Notes: generated by a model from the letters alone, not told the origin. Positions 18,132-27,459 are shown, numbered from the stretch's first letter. The stretch: DNA of 64,000 nt from Frankia sp. RB7 (GCA_030403585.1 JAUEPE010000002.1:62001-126000), one strand, 5' to 3'. Program-made: numbers and translations.

Positions 18132-19634
18132 TCACGCCGCTTCCAGCAGGCGGTCCTTGCTGACCGGCTCGTTCTTGAATTCCCGCACCACCGCGCCGCG
18201 CTTGAGCACGAGGATGCGGTCGGCCAGCGACAGCACCGTTTCCGGTTCGGTCGACAGCACGATGATCGCGAGCCCCTTGGCGCGGAGGTCGCGGACGATG
18301 TTGATGACGTCGTTCTTGGCGCCGACATCCATGCCGCGGGTCGGCTCGCACAGCACCAGCAGTTTTGGCGGATAGGTCAGCCATTTTGCCAGCGCGACCT
18401 TCTGCTGGTTGCCGCCGGAGAGCATGCCGAGGTCGAGGCCGACCACCGGCGGCCTGATCTGCAACTGCTCGACCTGGCGCTGCGCGATCTCGCGTTCCTG
18501 CGCCGGCTTGAGCAGCAGCGACGAGATGCGGTCCAGAATGCTGATCGAAATGTTCTTGTAGACCGGCTCCTGGTGAAACAGCATGGCGCGCCGGCTTTCC
18601 GGCACCAGCGCCACGCCCGCGCGCCGCGCCGCCGCCGTGCTCGCAAATGTCTTTGGCTTGCCGTCGACGGCGAGCGTGCCGGCGTCCGGCTTCAGCTTGC
18701 CGAACAGGATGCGCGAGAGCTCCTGCTGGCCGCAGCCCATGAAGCCGTAGATGCCGAGCACCTCGCCGGCGCGGGCCTCGAAGGAGACGTCCTGGAGGCT
18801 GCGGGCCAGAGACAACTGATCGACCTTCAGCACGACCGAACTGTCGCTCGGCCGCGGCAGCATCAAATCGTCGCTATAACTGTGCTCGAGCGCTTCGCCG
18901 CCGCGACCGATCATGGCCTCGATCAGCGCGCCCTTGGTGGTCGCAGCACTCGCGGTCTCGGCGACCTTTCGCCCGTTGCGGAACACGGTGACCGTATCGG
19001 ACACGCGAAGAATGTCCTCGATGAAATGCGAGATGAAGACGATGGCCGTGCCTTGCTCGCGTAGCCGCTTGAGCGTTGCGAACAGCCGCTCGACCTCGGG
19101 CGGGGAGAGGGCGGAGGTCGGCTCGTCCAAGATGACGATGCGGGCGCCCGAGAACAGCACGCGGGCGATCTCGATCAGCTGCTGCAGCCCGATCGGCAAG
19201 TCGCCAAGCCTGCTCATCGGATCGACGTCGATGCCGAATCGGGACAGCTGCTCGCCGGCCTCGCGCGCCATGCGCCGCCATTGGACGAGACCGAGCCGGT
19301 TGGTGGGCTGGTTGCCCAGAAAGACGTTCTCGGCGACCGTAAGATCGGGCGCGACGGAGAGCTCCTGATGCACCATGGCGATGCCGGCCGCGTGCGCGTC
19401 GCGCGCCGAGCGGAAATGCGTCTCCTGGCCCCCGATCAGGAAGCGGCCGGAGAACTCGGTGTGCACGCCGGCGATGATCTTCATCAGCGTGCTTTTTCCA
19501 GCGCCGTTCTCGCCGACGAGACCATGGATCTCGCCGGGGAGAAGCGCGAAGTCGACACCACGAAGCGCTTCGACGCCGCCGAAGCTCTTCGTGATGCCCT
19601 GGAGTTCCAGGATGGGCTGTTGACCCTCAGGCAT
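18132..19634 (-). CDS. Ribose-type sugar ABC transporter ATP-binding protein (two ABC domains)
   Basis: A 500-residue RbsA-like protein. ATG 19634 is preferred to an upstream ATG inside the binding-protein gene. The first half has Walker A GENGAGKS, signature region LPIGLQQ and Walker B IVILDEPTSAL; the second half has a degenerate P-loop (YGFMGCGQQ), the normal state in this family, with signature LSGGNQQK. It lies 23 nt after the binding-protein gene and 12 nt before the permease gene. Confidence 0.9.
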   Translation of the reverse strand: MPEGQQPILELQGITKSFGGVEALRGVDFALLPGEIHGLVGENGAGKSTLMKIIAGVHTEFSGRFLIGGQETHFRSARDAHAAGIAMVHQELSVAPDLTVAENVFLGNQPTNRLGLVQWRRMAREAGEQLSRFGIDVDPMSRLGDLPIGLQQLIEIARVLFSGARIVILDEPTSALSPPEVERLFATLKRLREQGTAIVFISHFIEDILRVSDTVTVFRNGRKVAETASAATTKGALIEAMIGRGGEALEHSYSDDLMLPRPSDSSVVLKVDQLSLARSLQDVSFEARAGEVLGIYGFMGCGQQELSRILFGKLKPDAGTLAVDGKPKTFASTAAARRAGVALVPESRRAMLFHQEPVYKNISISILDRISSLLLKPAQEREIAQRQVEQLQIRPPVVGLDLGMLSGGNQQKVALAKWLTYPPKLLVLCEPTRGMDVGAKNDVINIVRDLRAKGLAIIVLSTEPETVLSLADRILVLKRGAVVREFKNEPVSKDRLLEAA

Positions 19635-19657
19635 GCAAGATCGGATCTTGGAGGATT

Positions 19658-20680
19658 TCAGATCAGGAAGTGATCCTGCATCCACTGCATGCCGGCGGCA
19701 TTGGCCTTGGTCACGACCGGACCGTCGGTGACGACGCTCTTGGGGATGCCCTGGCCGCTCTTCTCGCCACCGGCGACGGCCGCAACGCCCGCGACGATCG
19801 CGCCGCCATGGATGCGGCAGGACGGATTGCGGACGGTCGCGAACATGCGGCCCTCGCTCACTGCCTGGATCGCCGGCGGCATCGCGTCCACACCGCCGAT
19901 CAGGATGTTGGTGCGGTTGTGCGCCTTCATGATGTTGGCAGCCGCAAGCGCCATGTCGTCATTGTGGAAGAACGCCGCGTCGATCTGCGGGTACTTGGTC
20001 AGGTAGGTTTCCCAGAGCCGGGCGGTCTTGGAGACGTCCCAATCGGCCGGCTGGGTGTCGAGCACCTCGATGCCGGGGAATTGCTTGACGACGTCGTTGA
20101 AGCCCTTGGCGCGGCCTTGCGCGCCGGTGTGGCCGAGCGCGCCTTGCGTCATGATGATCTTGCCCTTGCCGCCCATGGCATTGCACAGCGCCTGCGTCAC
20201 CGAGGCGCCCATGAACGCGTTGTCCGGGGCGAGGAAGGAATGGACGTTGATCTGGTCGAGCGGCGCAATCAGCGTGTCCATGTCGATGACAGGCGTGCCG
20301 GCGTCGATCATCTTCTGCACGGGCTGGGTGAGGGTGCCGATGCCGAAGGCCTGGATCGCAACGAAGTCCCATTTCTGCGAGGCCATGTTGTCGATCGCCG
20401 CGCGCTGCTTCACGGCGTCGAGCTGGCCGTCGAACCAGGTGACCTCGACGTTGAACAGCTTGCCCCAGAATTCCGCGGCCTGCTTGCCCTGTGCGCACCA
20501 GGTCGCCTGAAGGCCGGCATTGGAGAACGCCGCCTTCAGCGGCTTCTCGGATCGTCCGACTTCGGCTGCAAGTGCTAGATTTATGCCCATGCTGCCGAGA
20601 ATGGCAGTCGCGGCGCCGGCGGTTGCTGCCGCCTGAAGAAGATCGCGCCTCGTCGTCGAGAAATCTTTCGTCCCGGACAT
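19658..20680 (-). CDS. Sugar ABC transporter substrate-binding protein (Tat-type signal)
   Basis: A 340-residue periplasmic binding protein of the RbsB-like (Peripla_BP_4) group. ATG 20680 has a gggagcg box upstream; longer readings are not supported. The N-terminus contains a twin-arginine motif (STTRRDLLQ) before a hydrophobic stretch ending LALAA, suggesting export by Tat. Sugar-binding features include FFHNDDMALAA and ILIGGVDAMPPA. First gene of a three-gene importer (binding protein, ATPase, permease). Ligand unknown; pentoses or polyols are common for this class. Confidence 0.88.
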   Translation of the reverse strand: MSGTKDFSTTRRDLLQAAATAGAATAILGSMGINLALAAEVGRSEKPLKAAFSNAGLQATWCAQGKQAAEFWGKLFNVEVTWFDGQLDAVKQRAAIDNMASQKWDFVAIQAFGIGTLTQPVQKMIDAGTPVIDMDTLIAPLDQINVHSFLAPDNAFMGASVTQALCNAMGGKGKIIMTQGALGHTGAQGRAKGFNDVVKQFPGIEVLDTQPADWDVSKTARLWETYLTKYPQIDAAFFHNDDMALAAANIMKAHNRTNILIGGVDAMPPAIQAVSEGRMFATVRNPSCRIHGGAIVAGVAAVAGGEKSGQGIPKSVVTDGPVVTKANAAGMQWMQDHFLI

Positions 20681-20821
20681 CGCTCGCTCCCATATATTTT
20701 GTCGTCGGCGCGTCATTGGTTGCGCTACCGATCTCGGAAAGTGTCTCACAAGAGTTGATGCCACTCAATGTGCAATCAGCGCTGGGGTCGTCGCAGCCGC
20801 GTTGGTGCAGCGCAAAGCGCG

Positions 20822-21217
20822 CTACGCTGCGATGCCGCCGATCTCGACGAGCAACCGGTCCCACGCCTGGGCCATCTCGGCTGACCATTCATCGCCGAGC
20901 AGATCGCGCAGCGTATCCCTGATGACCGCGAAGAAGGCGATGAACAGCTCGCGCGGCGTGCCATAGGCGTCGTGCGAGACGACTTCGCAGGCAATCATCC
21001 GGAAATGGCCGTTGCGCGGGCCCGCGAAGTCGAGGATCGCCTCGATCGTCAGCGCAAGCATCGATCCCATCACGAGCTCGCTGCCTTGCGAGCGGAACAT
21101 CGCCCGCGTTTCGGGATGTTGGTCGAACAGCCGTTGATAGACTAGGGGCGTGATATCCGCGCTCAGCGAGGCTGCAAGCTCAAAACTTTGCTCGATCGGA
21201 TTGGGAGAAGCACTCAT
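20822..21217 (-). CDS. Single-domain globin-like protein
   Basis: A 131-residue all-helical protein of globin type. An early helix contains LVYQRLFDQHPETRAMFRSQG, matching the B helix to CD region of bacterial globins: Tyr27 is a plausible B10 residue and Phe41 a CD-region Phe. His71 (NGHFRMIACEVV) is the best candidate proximal haem ligand; His82 is an alternative. No reductase domain is attached, so it would bind O2 or NO rather than act alone as a flavohaemoglobin. A strong terminator-like hairpin lies 30 nt upstream of its start on the same strand. It lies 141 nt upstream of the sugar ABC operon. Confidence 0.75.
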   Translation of the reverse strand: MSASPNPIEQSFELAASLSADITPLVYQRLFDQHPETRAMFRSQGSELVMGSMLALTIEAILDFAGPRNGHFRMIACEVVSHDAYGTPRELFIAFFAVIRDTLRDLLGDEWSAEMAQAWDRLLVEIGGIAA

Positions 21218-21246
21218 CGGCGCATCAGCCGCTCAAGACAAAAAAA

Positions 21247-21268
21247 GAGCGGGGCCCTAGCCCCGCTC
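21247..21268 (-). terminator. Terminator-like hairpin upstream of the globin gene
   Basis: gagcggggc / gccccgctc form a perfect 9-bp stem around a 4-nt loop. On the minus strand the stem is followed by seven T residues, the form of an intrinsic terminator for leftward transcription. It sits 30 nt before the globin start codon, so it would stop transcripts entering that gene unless the stem is disrupted or globin has a promoter further left. Confidence 0.7.
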
Positions 21269-21686
21269 AAAAATTGTGTCGACCCTATTATCCCCGATTC
21301 TAAGATTTGATCTTGATTGGCGGGGCGACGCTGCGTTTTGCGCGCCAGGGGCTCCTCCCGAGACTTGGACCACCAGACTTTGACCTCGCGGCTAGCCTGA
21401 GCAAGAGCGATGCTAGATCAACTTTTCTCACTTGTCATCATTTTCAGCAACGATTGTTCAAAATTCGAGCAGTTAGCGAAATGATCGCGCTTCCAACCCC
21501 ATAAGCATATGACAAATATAAGAAATCTGTGGATGCCTTGGGACCGTGGGCTGCCTCAAATGCCGGATGTGGTCCCCGGGTGGGTCTCTCCCGACACAGT
21601 TTTCGAGAAATTTGCGCCGTCCCAACGAGGGAGCCGAAGCGACCTCGACTCGGGGCGGGGGTGGTGTTTAGTTAGCAGGCGAACGA
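21269..21686. other. Intergenic region, no protein gene seen; possible leader or small RNA
   Basis: This 418-bp gap separates the globin gene (minus) from the copper operon (plus). It must hold the promoters of both. It is A/T-richer than the coding sequence around it. A minus-strand transcript here would end at the terminator at 21247-21268. I looked for 6S, tmRNA, SRP and RNase P hallmarks and saw none. An open frame from 21509 runs into the DUF2946 gene in another frame and is not supported. Confidence 0.5.
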
Positions 21687-22073
21687 ATGGTTCGGCGGAT
21701 GCGCGCTCGGCTGCAGAAATTCTTACCGGTTGTCCTGCTCGCTTTGGTGATGCAGGTGCTGGCGCCGATTGCCGCCTGCTGGGCGACCGGCCAGGCCGTG
21801 GCCGATCCGCTTGGCGCCGGTGTCATCTGCCACAGCGTCAGCGAGCAGGGTACTCCGAACGACCAGAACGGTGCGCCGACCGCACATGCCGGTGCTTGCG
21901 CGCTGTGTTGCCTGGCGCAGGCCAACGCATCGTTTGATTCGCCGTCGCACGCGACATTCTCCGTTCCCTTCCGCCACGCCGAACGCGTGGTTTGGCACGA
22001 AGCGGAAGCGTCCGCTGTCGCTGCCCATAAGGGCTCAAACGCCCAGGCGCGGGGACCTCCCCACTTTTCCTGA
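21687..22073 (+). CDS. DUF2946 family protein, putative copper-responsive leader ORF
   Basis: A 128-residue protein with a basic N-terminus and one hydrophobic helix (residues 12-30), consistent with export or membrane anchoring. Cys31, Cys48-His49, His67 and CALCC (71-75) give a metal-binding look, and the CxxC of CALCC fits the DUF2946 pattern. In Bordetella a DUF2946 protein (CruR) is an upstream ORF whose translation controls a TonB-dependent receptor in response to copper. Here it also sits directly before a TonB-dependent receptor, 86 nt away, and the downstream genes are all copper-related. A regulatory rather than enzymatic role is therefore inferred. Confidence 0.72.
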   Translation: MVRRMRARLQKFLPVVLLALVMQVLAPIAACWATGQAVADPLGAGVICHSVSEQGTPNDQNGAPTAHAGACALCCLAQANASFDSPSHATFSVPFRHAERVVWHEAEASAVAAHKGSNAQARGPPHFS

Positions 22074-22159
22074 CGACCCCTCGTGATCGCCTCGGGTCAT
22101 CCGTTGGCAATCGATGCTGTCGAGTGGCCGGAGAAAGAGCCGGCGTCAGGAATGCCCAA

Positions 22160-24634
22160 ATGTTATCTCTTCATGCCCGCTGCGGTGTGAGCGTCGTTGC
22201 CGTTCAGGCCGCGCTGCTTGCCTCGTCGAGCGGTGTTTTCGCCCAGAGCAGCCCAAGGGAGCTGCCGAAAGAGCTGCCCGCGGTGACCGTCGATGCACCC
22301 GCGGCAGTGAAACCCAAGCCGCGTAAGCCCGCGGTGCAAACCGCTGGCGCCAGGAGGAATTCGGCAAAGCCGGTGGCGGAACGGCCGGCCTCGGTTGCCG
22401 CAACAAACGAGCAGGGCGCGGGCAGCGCCCGGGCGTCGCTTGATCAGCCGGCGGCGGTAGCGCGCTATCAACTGCCGCAGCGGTCCTTCAGCATCACGGC
22501 AAGGCAGGTCGACGAGACCATCAACCTCAAGGATCCCGAAGACGCCGTCAAATACATGCCGAGCCTGTTCGTGCGGAAGCGCAATGACGGCGACAATCAG
22601 GCCGTGCTCGCGACGCGAAGCTGGGGCCTGAACTCCAGCGCGCGAACGCTGATCTATTACGACGACCTCCTGATCTCGGCGCTGATCGGCAACAACAACA
22701 CCAGCGCCTCGCCGAAATGGAACCTGATCTCGCCCGAGGCGATCGGGCGGGTCGATTTCCTCAACGGTCCGTTCGCCGCCGCCTATCCCGGCAATTCTAT
22801 CGGCGGCGTTCTGCTGATCACGTCCAAGATGCCGGACAAGCCGTTTGCGGTGGCCAAGGAAACCGTCTCGGTGATGCCGTGGAATCAATACGGCACCAAG
22901 GACAACTACGTGACCAGCCAGACCAGCGCCGCCGCGGGCAATCGCGACGGCAAGCTGTCTTGGCTCGTCAGCGCCAACTATCTCGACAGCTACCAGCAGC
23001 CGCTGACGTACACGACGAACAGCAGCATTCCTGCGGGTACCACCGGTGCCTTTGCGGCAAAGAACAAAGTCGGGCAAGAGGCCGACGTCGTCGGCACGGG
23101 TATTCTCGCACATTCGCAGCAGACATCGGCCAATCTCCGGCTCGCCTACGATCTGTCGCCGTTGGTGCAGGCAACCTATTCGTTGGGGATCTGGAACAAT
23201 CATCAGGTTTCCGATCCCCAGACCTACCTGCGTTCCACGGCCACCGGCCTACCAACTTTCGCCGGGATCAGCACCTTTGCCAGCAGCAAGTACATTTGGG
23301 ACCAGACGCACTTGAGCAATGCGGTCGCTGTGAAGAGCGACAGCAAGGGCGTGTTTGACTTTGACCTGTCTGCCTCCAGCTATAATTATCTTGAGGATAC
23401 TCAGCTCAATCCGTTCACGGTGGGTAGCGGTGTTAGCTTCTCGCAGAACGGCAAGATCACGCGCATGGACGGGACTAATTGGCAGAATGCTGATGCGAAG
23501 GGTATCTGGCGTCCTTTCGGCTACGATGGTCCTCACGAGATCAGCTTTGGCGTGCATGGCGATCGCTACCGCCTGGAAAATCCGACTTATGCATCGACGA
23601 TCTGGTATCAGACCTCTTCGACCGGTGCGGGACAGCTTTACGCGAATGGTGAGGGCGAAACCCGAACCGGCGCGTTGTGGCTGCAGGACGCCTGGAAGAT
23701 TCAACCGAATTTGAAGCTGACATTGGGTGGCCGGCTGGATAGCTGGCAGGCGCTTGACGGCTTTAACGTCGTCACCGCGAGCACGGCCGCGGGTGCTATC
23801 ACGTCCACGTTCGCCACGAACCAGCCAGGCCTTGCATCGACGAACTTCTCACCCAAGGCGTCGCTATCCTACGATCCAAACAAGGACTGGAACATCACGG
23901 CCAATTTCGGCGAGGCGTACCGCTATCCGACCGTGCTTGAGCTTTACCAGAATGTGACGGTCGGCAGCACAATCACGGTTGCCAATCCCTTCCTGAAACC
24001 GGAGCAAGACTTCACAGGCGAGCTCAACGTCGAACGCCACTGGAACGACGGCCGGGTACGTTTGACGCTATTCAGGGAGCGGACCAACAATGCGATCATA
24101 TCGCAAACCAACGCGATCAACGCTACTCAGACGGCAACGACATTCAGCAATGTTGATGCCATCAGGTTACAGGGTGTGGAATTGTCTGCCGACAAGGACA
24201 ATGTCATCGTCCAAGGCCTGCAGCTCTTTGGCAGCGTGACTTATGTCGATTCCCGCATTCTCGCCGACGCTAACTGGGCAGGCAAGGATCCCCTGACGGG
24301 CGTTCCGACGACGGCGGCGGGCAAGCGTGTGCCCAATGTGCCCGACTGGCGCGCCAAGTTCGGTGTCACCTACCGTCCGAACGACAGCTGGGCCTATACG
24401 GTTGCGGCGCGCTACAGCGGCAAGCAGTATTCGACGCTGGACAACACCGACAGCGTTTCCCACGTTTATGGCGCCTTCGATAACTTTTTCGTTGTGGACT
24501 TGAAGATCCATTACAACGCGACGAAGAATTTCGCGTTCGACTTCGGCATCGATAATCTCTTCAACGAGCAATACTTCCTGTTCCATCCGTTCCCGGGACG
24601 AACTTTCGTTCTCGCCGGCAAGTACACGTTCTGA
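22160..24634 (+). CDS. TonB-dependent receptor, probably copper-related
   Basis: An 824-residue outer-membrane receptor. ATG 22160 follows an agga box; a GTG at 22124 is a weaker alternative. The signal peptide ends SSGVFAQ (near residue 29), followed by a LPAVTVDAP stretch that could serve as the TonB box and a Pro/Lys-rich linker. The plug domain follows (EDAVKYMPSLFVRKR, then GPFAAAYPGNSIGGVLLI), then a 22-strand-type barrel ending in GRTFVLAGKYTF with the C-terminal aromatic residue. Placement between DUF2946 and PCuAC/CopCD genes points to copper or copper-complex uptake rather than siderophore iron, but this is inference. Confidence 0.9.
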   Translation: MLSLHARCGVSVVAVQAALLASSSGVFAQSSPRELPKELPAVTVDAPAAVKPKPRKPAVQTAGARRNSAKPVAERPASVAATNEQGAGSARASLDQPAAVARYQLPQRSFSITARQVDETINLKDPEDAVKYMPSLFVRKRNDGDNQAVLATRSWGLNSSARTLIYYDDLLISALIGNNNTSASPKWNLISPEAIGRVDFLNGPFAAAYPGNSIGGVLLITSKMPDKPFAVAKETVSVMPWNQYGTKDNYVTSQTSAAAGNRDGKLSWLVSANYLDSYQQPLTYTTNSSIPAGTTGAFAAKNKVGQEADVVGTGILAHSQQTSANLRLAYDLSPLVQATYSLGIWNNHQVSDPQTYLRSTATGLPTFAGISTFASSKYIWDQTHLSNAVAVKSDSKGVFDFDLSASSYNYLEDTQLNPFTVGSGVSFSQNGKITRMDGTNWQNADAKGIWRPFGYDGPHEISFGVHGDRYRLENPTYASTIWYQTSSTGAGQLYANGEGETRTGALWLQDAWKIQPNLKLTLGGRLDSWQALDGFNVVTASTAAGAITSTFATNQPGLASTNFSPKASLSYDPNKDWNITANFGEAYRYPTVLELYQNVTVGSTITVANPFLKPEQDFTGELNVERHWNDGRVRLTLFRERTNNAIISQTNAINATQTATTFSNVDAIRLQGVELSADKDNVIVQGLQLFGSVTYVDSRILADANWAGKDPLTGVPTTAAGKRVPNVPDWRAKFGVTYRPNDSWAYTVAARYSGKQYSTLDNTDSVSHVYGAFDNFFVVDLKIHYNATKNFAFDFGIDNLFNEQYFLFHPFPGRTFVLAGKYTF

Positions 24635-24675
24635 CGGGTGGTACACTCTCAATGGCGACAAGAAAGGCAATCGAC

Positions 24676-25200
24676 ATGAACAAACTCTCACGCATCCTCG
24701 CGCTCGCGGCGTTGTCGGCCGTTGTCATCGCGGCTCCCGTCCGCGCTGACGACGTCAAGGCGGGCGATCTCGTCATCTCGCAGGCCTGGAGCCGGGCGAC
24801 GCCTGGTGGCGCAAAGGTCGCCGGCGGTTTCCTGACCATCGAGAACAAGGGCTCGGCGCCCGACAAGCTCGTCAAAGTGACCGCCGAGATCGCCGGGAAA
24901 GCCGAGGTCCACGAGATGGCGATGGACAACGGCGTGATGAAGATGCGCCCGCTGGACAAGGGTCTCGTCATCGAGCCGGGCAAGACCGTGAAGCTCGCTC
25001 CCGGCGGCTATCATCTGATGCTCCAGGATCTGAAGGGCCCGTTCAAGGAGGGCGAGAAGGTGTCGGTCACGCTCGAGTTCGAGAAGGCCGGCAAGGTCGC
25101 CGTGTCGCTCGACGTCCAGGGCGTCGGCGCGCAGGCGCCCGGCGGCGGTGGAAGCATGATGATGAAGAAAATGCCCGATCATTCGGGAATGAAGATGTGA
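24676..25200 (+). CDS. PCuAC-type periplasmic copper chaperone
   Basis: A 174-residue secreted protein. ATG 24676 has an agaaagg box; ATG 24652 is an alternative. A signal peptide of about 24 residues ends PVRAD. The copper(I) site is intact: His79, Met90, His113 and Met115, matching the family pattern H-x10-M-x(21-22)-H-x-M. A flexible C-terminal tail rich in Met and His (MMMKKMPDHSGMKM) may hold extra copper. Such proteins deliver copper to the CuA/CuB sites of cytochrome oxidase. It follows the receptor by 41 nt. Confidence 0.93.
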   Translation: MNKLSRILALAALSAVVIAAPVRADDVKAGDLVISQAWSRATPGGAKVAGGFLTIENKGSAPDKLVKVTAEIAGKAEVHEMAMDNGVMKMRPLDKGLVIEPGKTVKLAPGGYHLMLQDLKGPFKEGEKVSVTLEFEKAGKVAVSLDVQGVGAQAPGGGGSMMMKKMPDHSGMKM

Positions 25201-25231
25201 CGGATGTGATCTAATTTCCGGGAGATCGAGC

Positions 25232-25750
25232 ATGTCGAAGACAACCTGGCTGATCCTGATGGCTGCGCTCGCCGCATCGCCTGCGGCGGCGCACGTCTAT
25301 CTGGAAGGCAAGCAGGCCACGGTCGGCGCGTCCTACAAGGCCGTCTTCGCCGTGCCACACGGCTGCTCCGGCTCGCCGACGGTGAAGATCCGCGTGCAGA
25401 TCCCCGAAGGCGTCATCGCGGTGAAACCGATGCCGAAGGCCGGCTGGAACGTCGATGTCGTCGAGGGGCAATATGCCGGCGCGTACGACTATCACGGCAA
25501 CAAGCTGGCTTCGGGCGTCAAGGAAGTGGTCTGGTCCGGCGGCAAGCTGCCGGACCAGAATTACGACGAGTTCGTCGTCAGCAGCTTCCTCGCCGACAGC
25601 CTGAAGCCCAACACCATGCTGTATTTCCCGGTGGTGCAGGAATGCGAGAAGGGTGTCAGCCGCTGGATCGAAATTCCGGCGGAGGGGGCAGCGCATTCGC
25701 ATGAGGACAAGTCGCCGGCGCCCGGCGTGAAGCTGATGCCCAAGCCGTAA
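25232..25750 (+). CDS. DUF1775 (YcnI-like) copper-binding protein
   Basis: A 172-residue periplasmic protein with a signal peptide ending PAAA before His21. In YcnI the processed N-terminal His is a copper ligand, and the same arrangement is seen here (AHVYLEGKQA). FAVPHGC (residues 39-45) and a WSGGKLPDQNYDEF segment are family landmarks. It has a gggag box 8-12 nt upstream, and its stop overlaps the CopCD start by 1 nt. Likely takes part in copper handling with PCuAC and CopCD. Confidence 0.9.
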   Translation: MSKTTWLILMAALAASPAAAHVYLEGKQATVGASYKAVFAVPHGCSGSPTVKIRVQIPEGVIAVKPMPKAGWNVDVVEGQYAGAYDYHGNKLASGVKEVVWSGGKLPDQNYDEFVVSSFLADSLKPNTMLYFPVVQECEKGVSRWIEIPAEGAAHSHEDKSPAPGVKLMPKP

Positions 25751-27312
25751 TGCGTCTTCTCGCTGCGTTCGCGATGCTGCTCGTCGTCGCCGGTACTTCG
25801 ACCGGCGCGTCGGCGCATGCGGCGCTGATCTCGGTCGAGCCGGCGAACGGCAGCATCCTGGCGAGCGCGCCGAAGGCGGTGGAACTGCGCTTCAACGAGG
25901 CGGTGACCCCGGGCGCGATCCAGTTGATCGACGGCGCAGGCAGGGCGCGCGGCGATGCGCGCGTCACGACATCCGGCGAGAGCATCTCGGTTGCGATGCC
26001 GCCGGACATGACGCAGGGCACCGCGATCGTGAGCTACCGGGTGATCTCGCAGGACGGCCATCCCGTCGCAGGATCGGTGATCTTTTCGGTCGGCGCGCCG
26101 ACGGCCACGCAACCTCCGGCCAATGCGGACAGCCGGTTGAACGCGCTGATCTGGCTTTCGCGGATCGGTCTTTATCTCGGGCTGTTTGTCGGTGTCGGCG
26201 GTGTGTTCTTTGCCCGCTGGATTGCGTGGTCGATGACGGGCATGGCTGTGCCGCGCGCGGCGCTGCTTGTGGGTCTCCCGAGTGCCGTTGTGTCGCTGGG
26301 TGTGTTGGGTCTCGATCTCCTCGGCTTGCCTCCGGCAGCGCTTCTGACTGTGGCTCCCTGGACCATCGCATTCGCGACCAGCGCCGGCCCTGCGTTGCTT
26401 GTCGCCATCATGGCGATGCTATTTGCGCTGATGGCGCTGGGCCGGGCATGGTACGCGCGCGCTCTTGCGGTCATCGCATTCGCCGGCGTCGGCCTGTCGC
26501 TCGCCATGACCGGGCACGCCGCAACGGCGTCGCCCGAGATGCTGACGCGGCCGGCGATCTTCCTCCATGGCCTCGCGGTTGCCTTCTGGATCGGAGCGCT
26601 GGCGCCGCTGGCAGCGCTGGTGTCGAAGCCGACGGCAGGAATGCTGCCGCTCCTGAACCGCTTCTCGCGCATCGCCATGCCGGTGGTCGCGGCGCTGGCG
26701 CTGACTGGATTGACGCTTGCGATCATCCAGCTCGAAAAGCCGTCGGCGCTGGTCGAGACCAGCTACGGTCTCATTCTCTCGGTCAAGCTGGCGCTGGTCT
26801 TGTCCCTGCTGGCGCTGGCCGGGCTCAATCGCTACCGGCTGATGCCGGCGCTTGCGAAGGATCAGAGGAACGCGCCCGCGCTCAAGCGTTCGATCCTGCT
26901 CGAGTGTGGGGCCGCGCTCGGCATCTTCGCCGTCGTTGCCGGCTGGCGCTTCACGCCGCCGCCGCGGACCATCGTCCCGGAGACGCCGCTGGCAATCCAC
27001 ATCCACACTGACAAGGCGATGTTCCAGGTGCTGGTGTCGCCCGGCAAGGCGGGGGTGGACGATTTCGTGCTCCAGCTCATGACCGGCGAGGCGACGCCGC
27101 TGAAGGCCAAGGAGGCGACGCTGACGCTCAGCCTGCCCGAGCGCGGCATCGAACCGATGGAGCGCGACGCCGAGTTGGGTGCAGACGGCTATTGGCGCGT
27201 ACGCAAGGTCGAGTTGCCCTTCGCCGGCCGCTGGCATGTGCGGATCGATGCGCTGGTGACCGATTTCGAGAAGATCACGCTCGAAGACGATCTTGAGGTG
27301 GCGCCGCCTTAA
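25750..27312 (+). CDS. CopC-CopD fusion copper resistance/uptake protein
   Basis: A 520-residue protein joining two usually separate parts. The N-terminal signal peptide is followed by a CopC beta-sandwich (about residues 23-120) starting at His23 (AHAALISVEPA), with a second candidate ligand in SQDGHPVAGS. Then come about eight membrane helices of CopD type (residues 130-400), including TGHAATASPEML and HGLAVAFWIGAL. A C-terminal soluble segment of about 100 residues (from AIHIHTDKAMF) resembles FixH/YtkA-like domains. It should move copper across the inner membrane. Last gene of the copper operon. Confidence 0.88.
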   Translation: MRLLAAFAMLLVVAGTSTGASAHAALISVEPANGSILASAPKAVELRFNEAVTPGAIQLIDGAGRARGDARVTTSGESISVAMPPDMTQGTAIVSYRVISQDGHPVAGSVIFSVGAPTATQPPANADSRLNALIWLSRIGLYLGLFVGVGGVFFARWIAWSMTGMAVPRAALLVGLPSAVVSLGVLGLDLLGLPPAALLTVAPWTIAFATSAGPALLVAIMAMLFALMALGRAWYARALAVIAFAGVGLSLAMTGHAATASPEMLTRPAIFLHGLAVAFWIGALAPLAALVSKPTAGMLPLLNRFSRIAMPVVAALALTGLTLAIIQLEKPSALVETSYGLILSVKLALVLSLLALAGLNRYRLMPALAKDQRNAPALKRSILLECGAALGIFAVVAGWRFTPPPRTIVPETPLAIHIHTDKAMFQVLVSPGKAGVDDFVLQLMTGEATPLKAKEATLTLSLPERGIEPMERDAELGADGYWRVRKVELPFAGRWHVRIDALVTDFEKITLEDDLEVAPP

Positions 27313-27459
27313 GGCGAAAACGGTTCAAGTCGAACCTGAAGGCAACGGAAAAATGACAGGAATTCCGCCGCGTTAGCGGCTTTTCCTCATTCCCGGTCTT
27401 GTGTTTTCGCTCCCAATCCGGTTTCACTGCGGGCCATCACTGATTCCCAGAGTATTGCC

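Noticed and set aside
18132..19634. Degenerate second P-loop in the RbsA-like ATPase, considered as gene decay
   Set aside because: The second nucleotide-binding half is naturally altered in RbsA-type proteins, so this is normal.
21269..21686. Possible 6S, tmRNA, SRP or RNase P RNA
   Set aside because: None of the conserved motifs for these RNAs could be found on either strand.
21509..21937. Open frame overlapping the start of the DUF2946 gene
   Set aside because: It becomes an out-of-frame reading of DUF2946 after a few dozen codons and has no ribosome-binding site.
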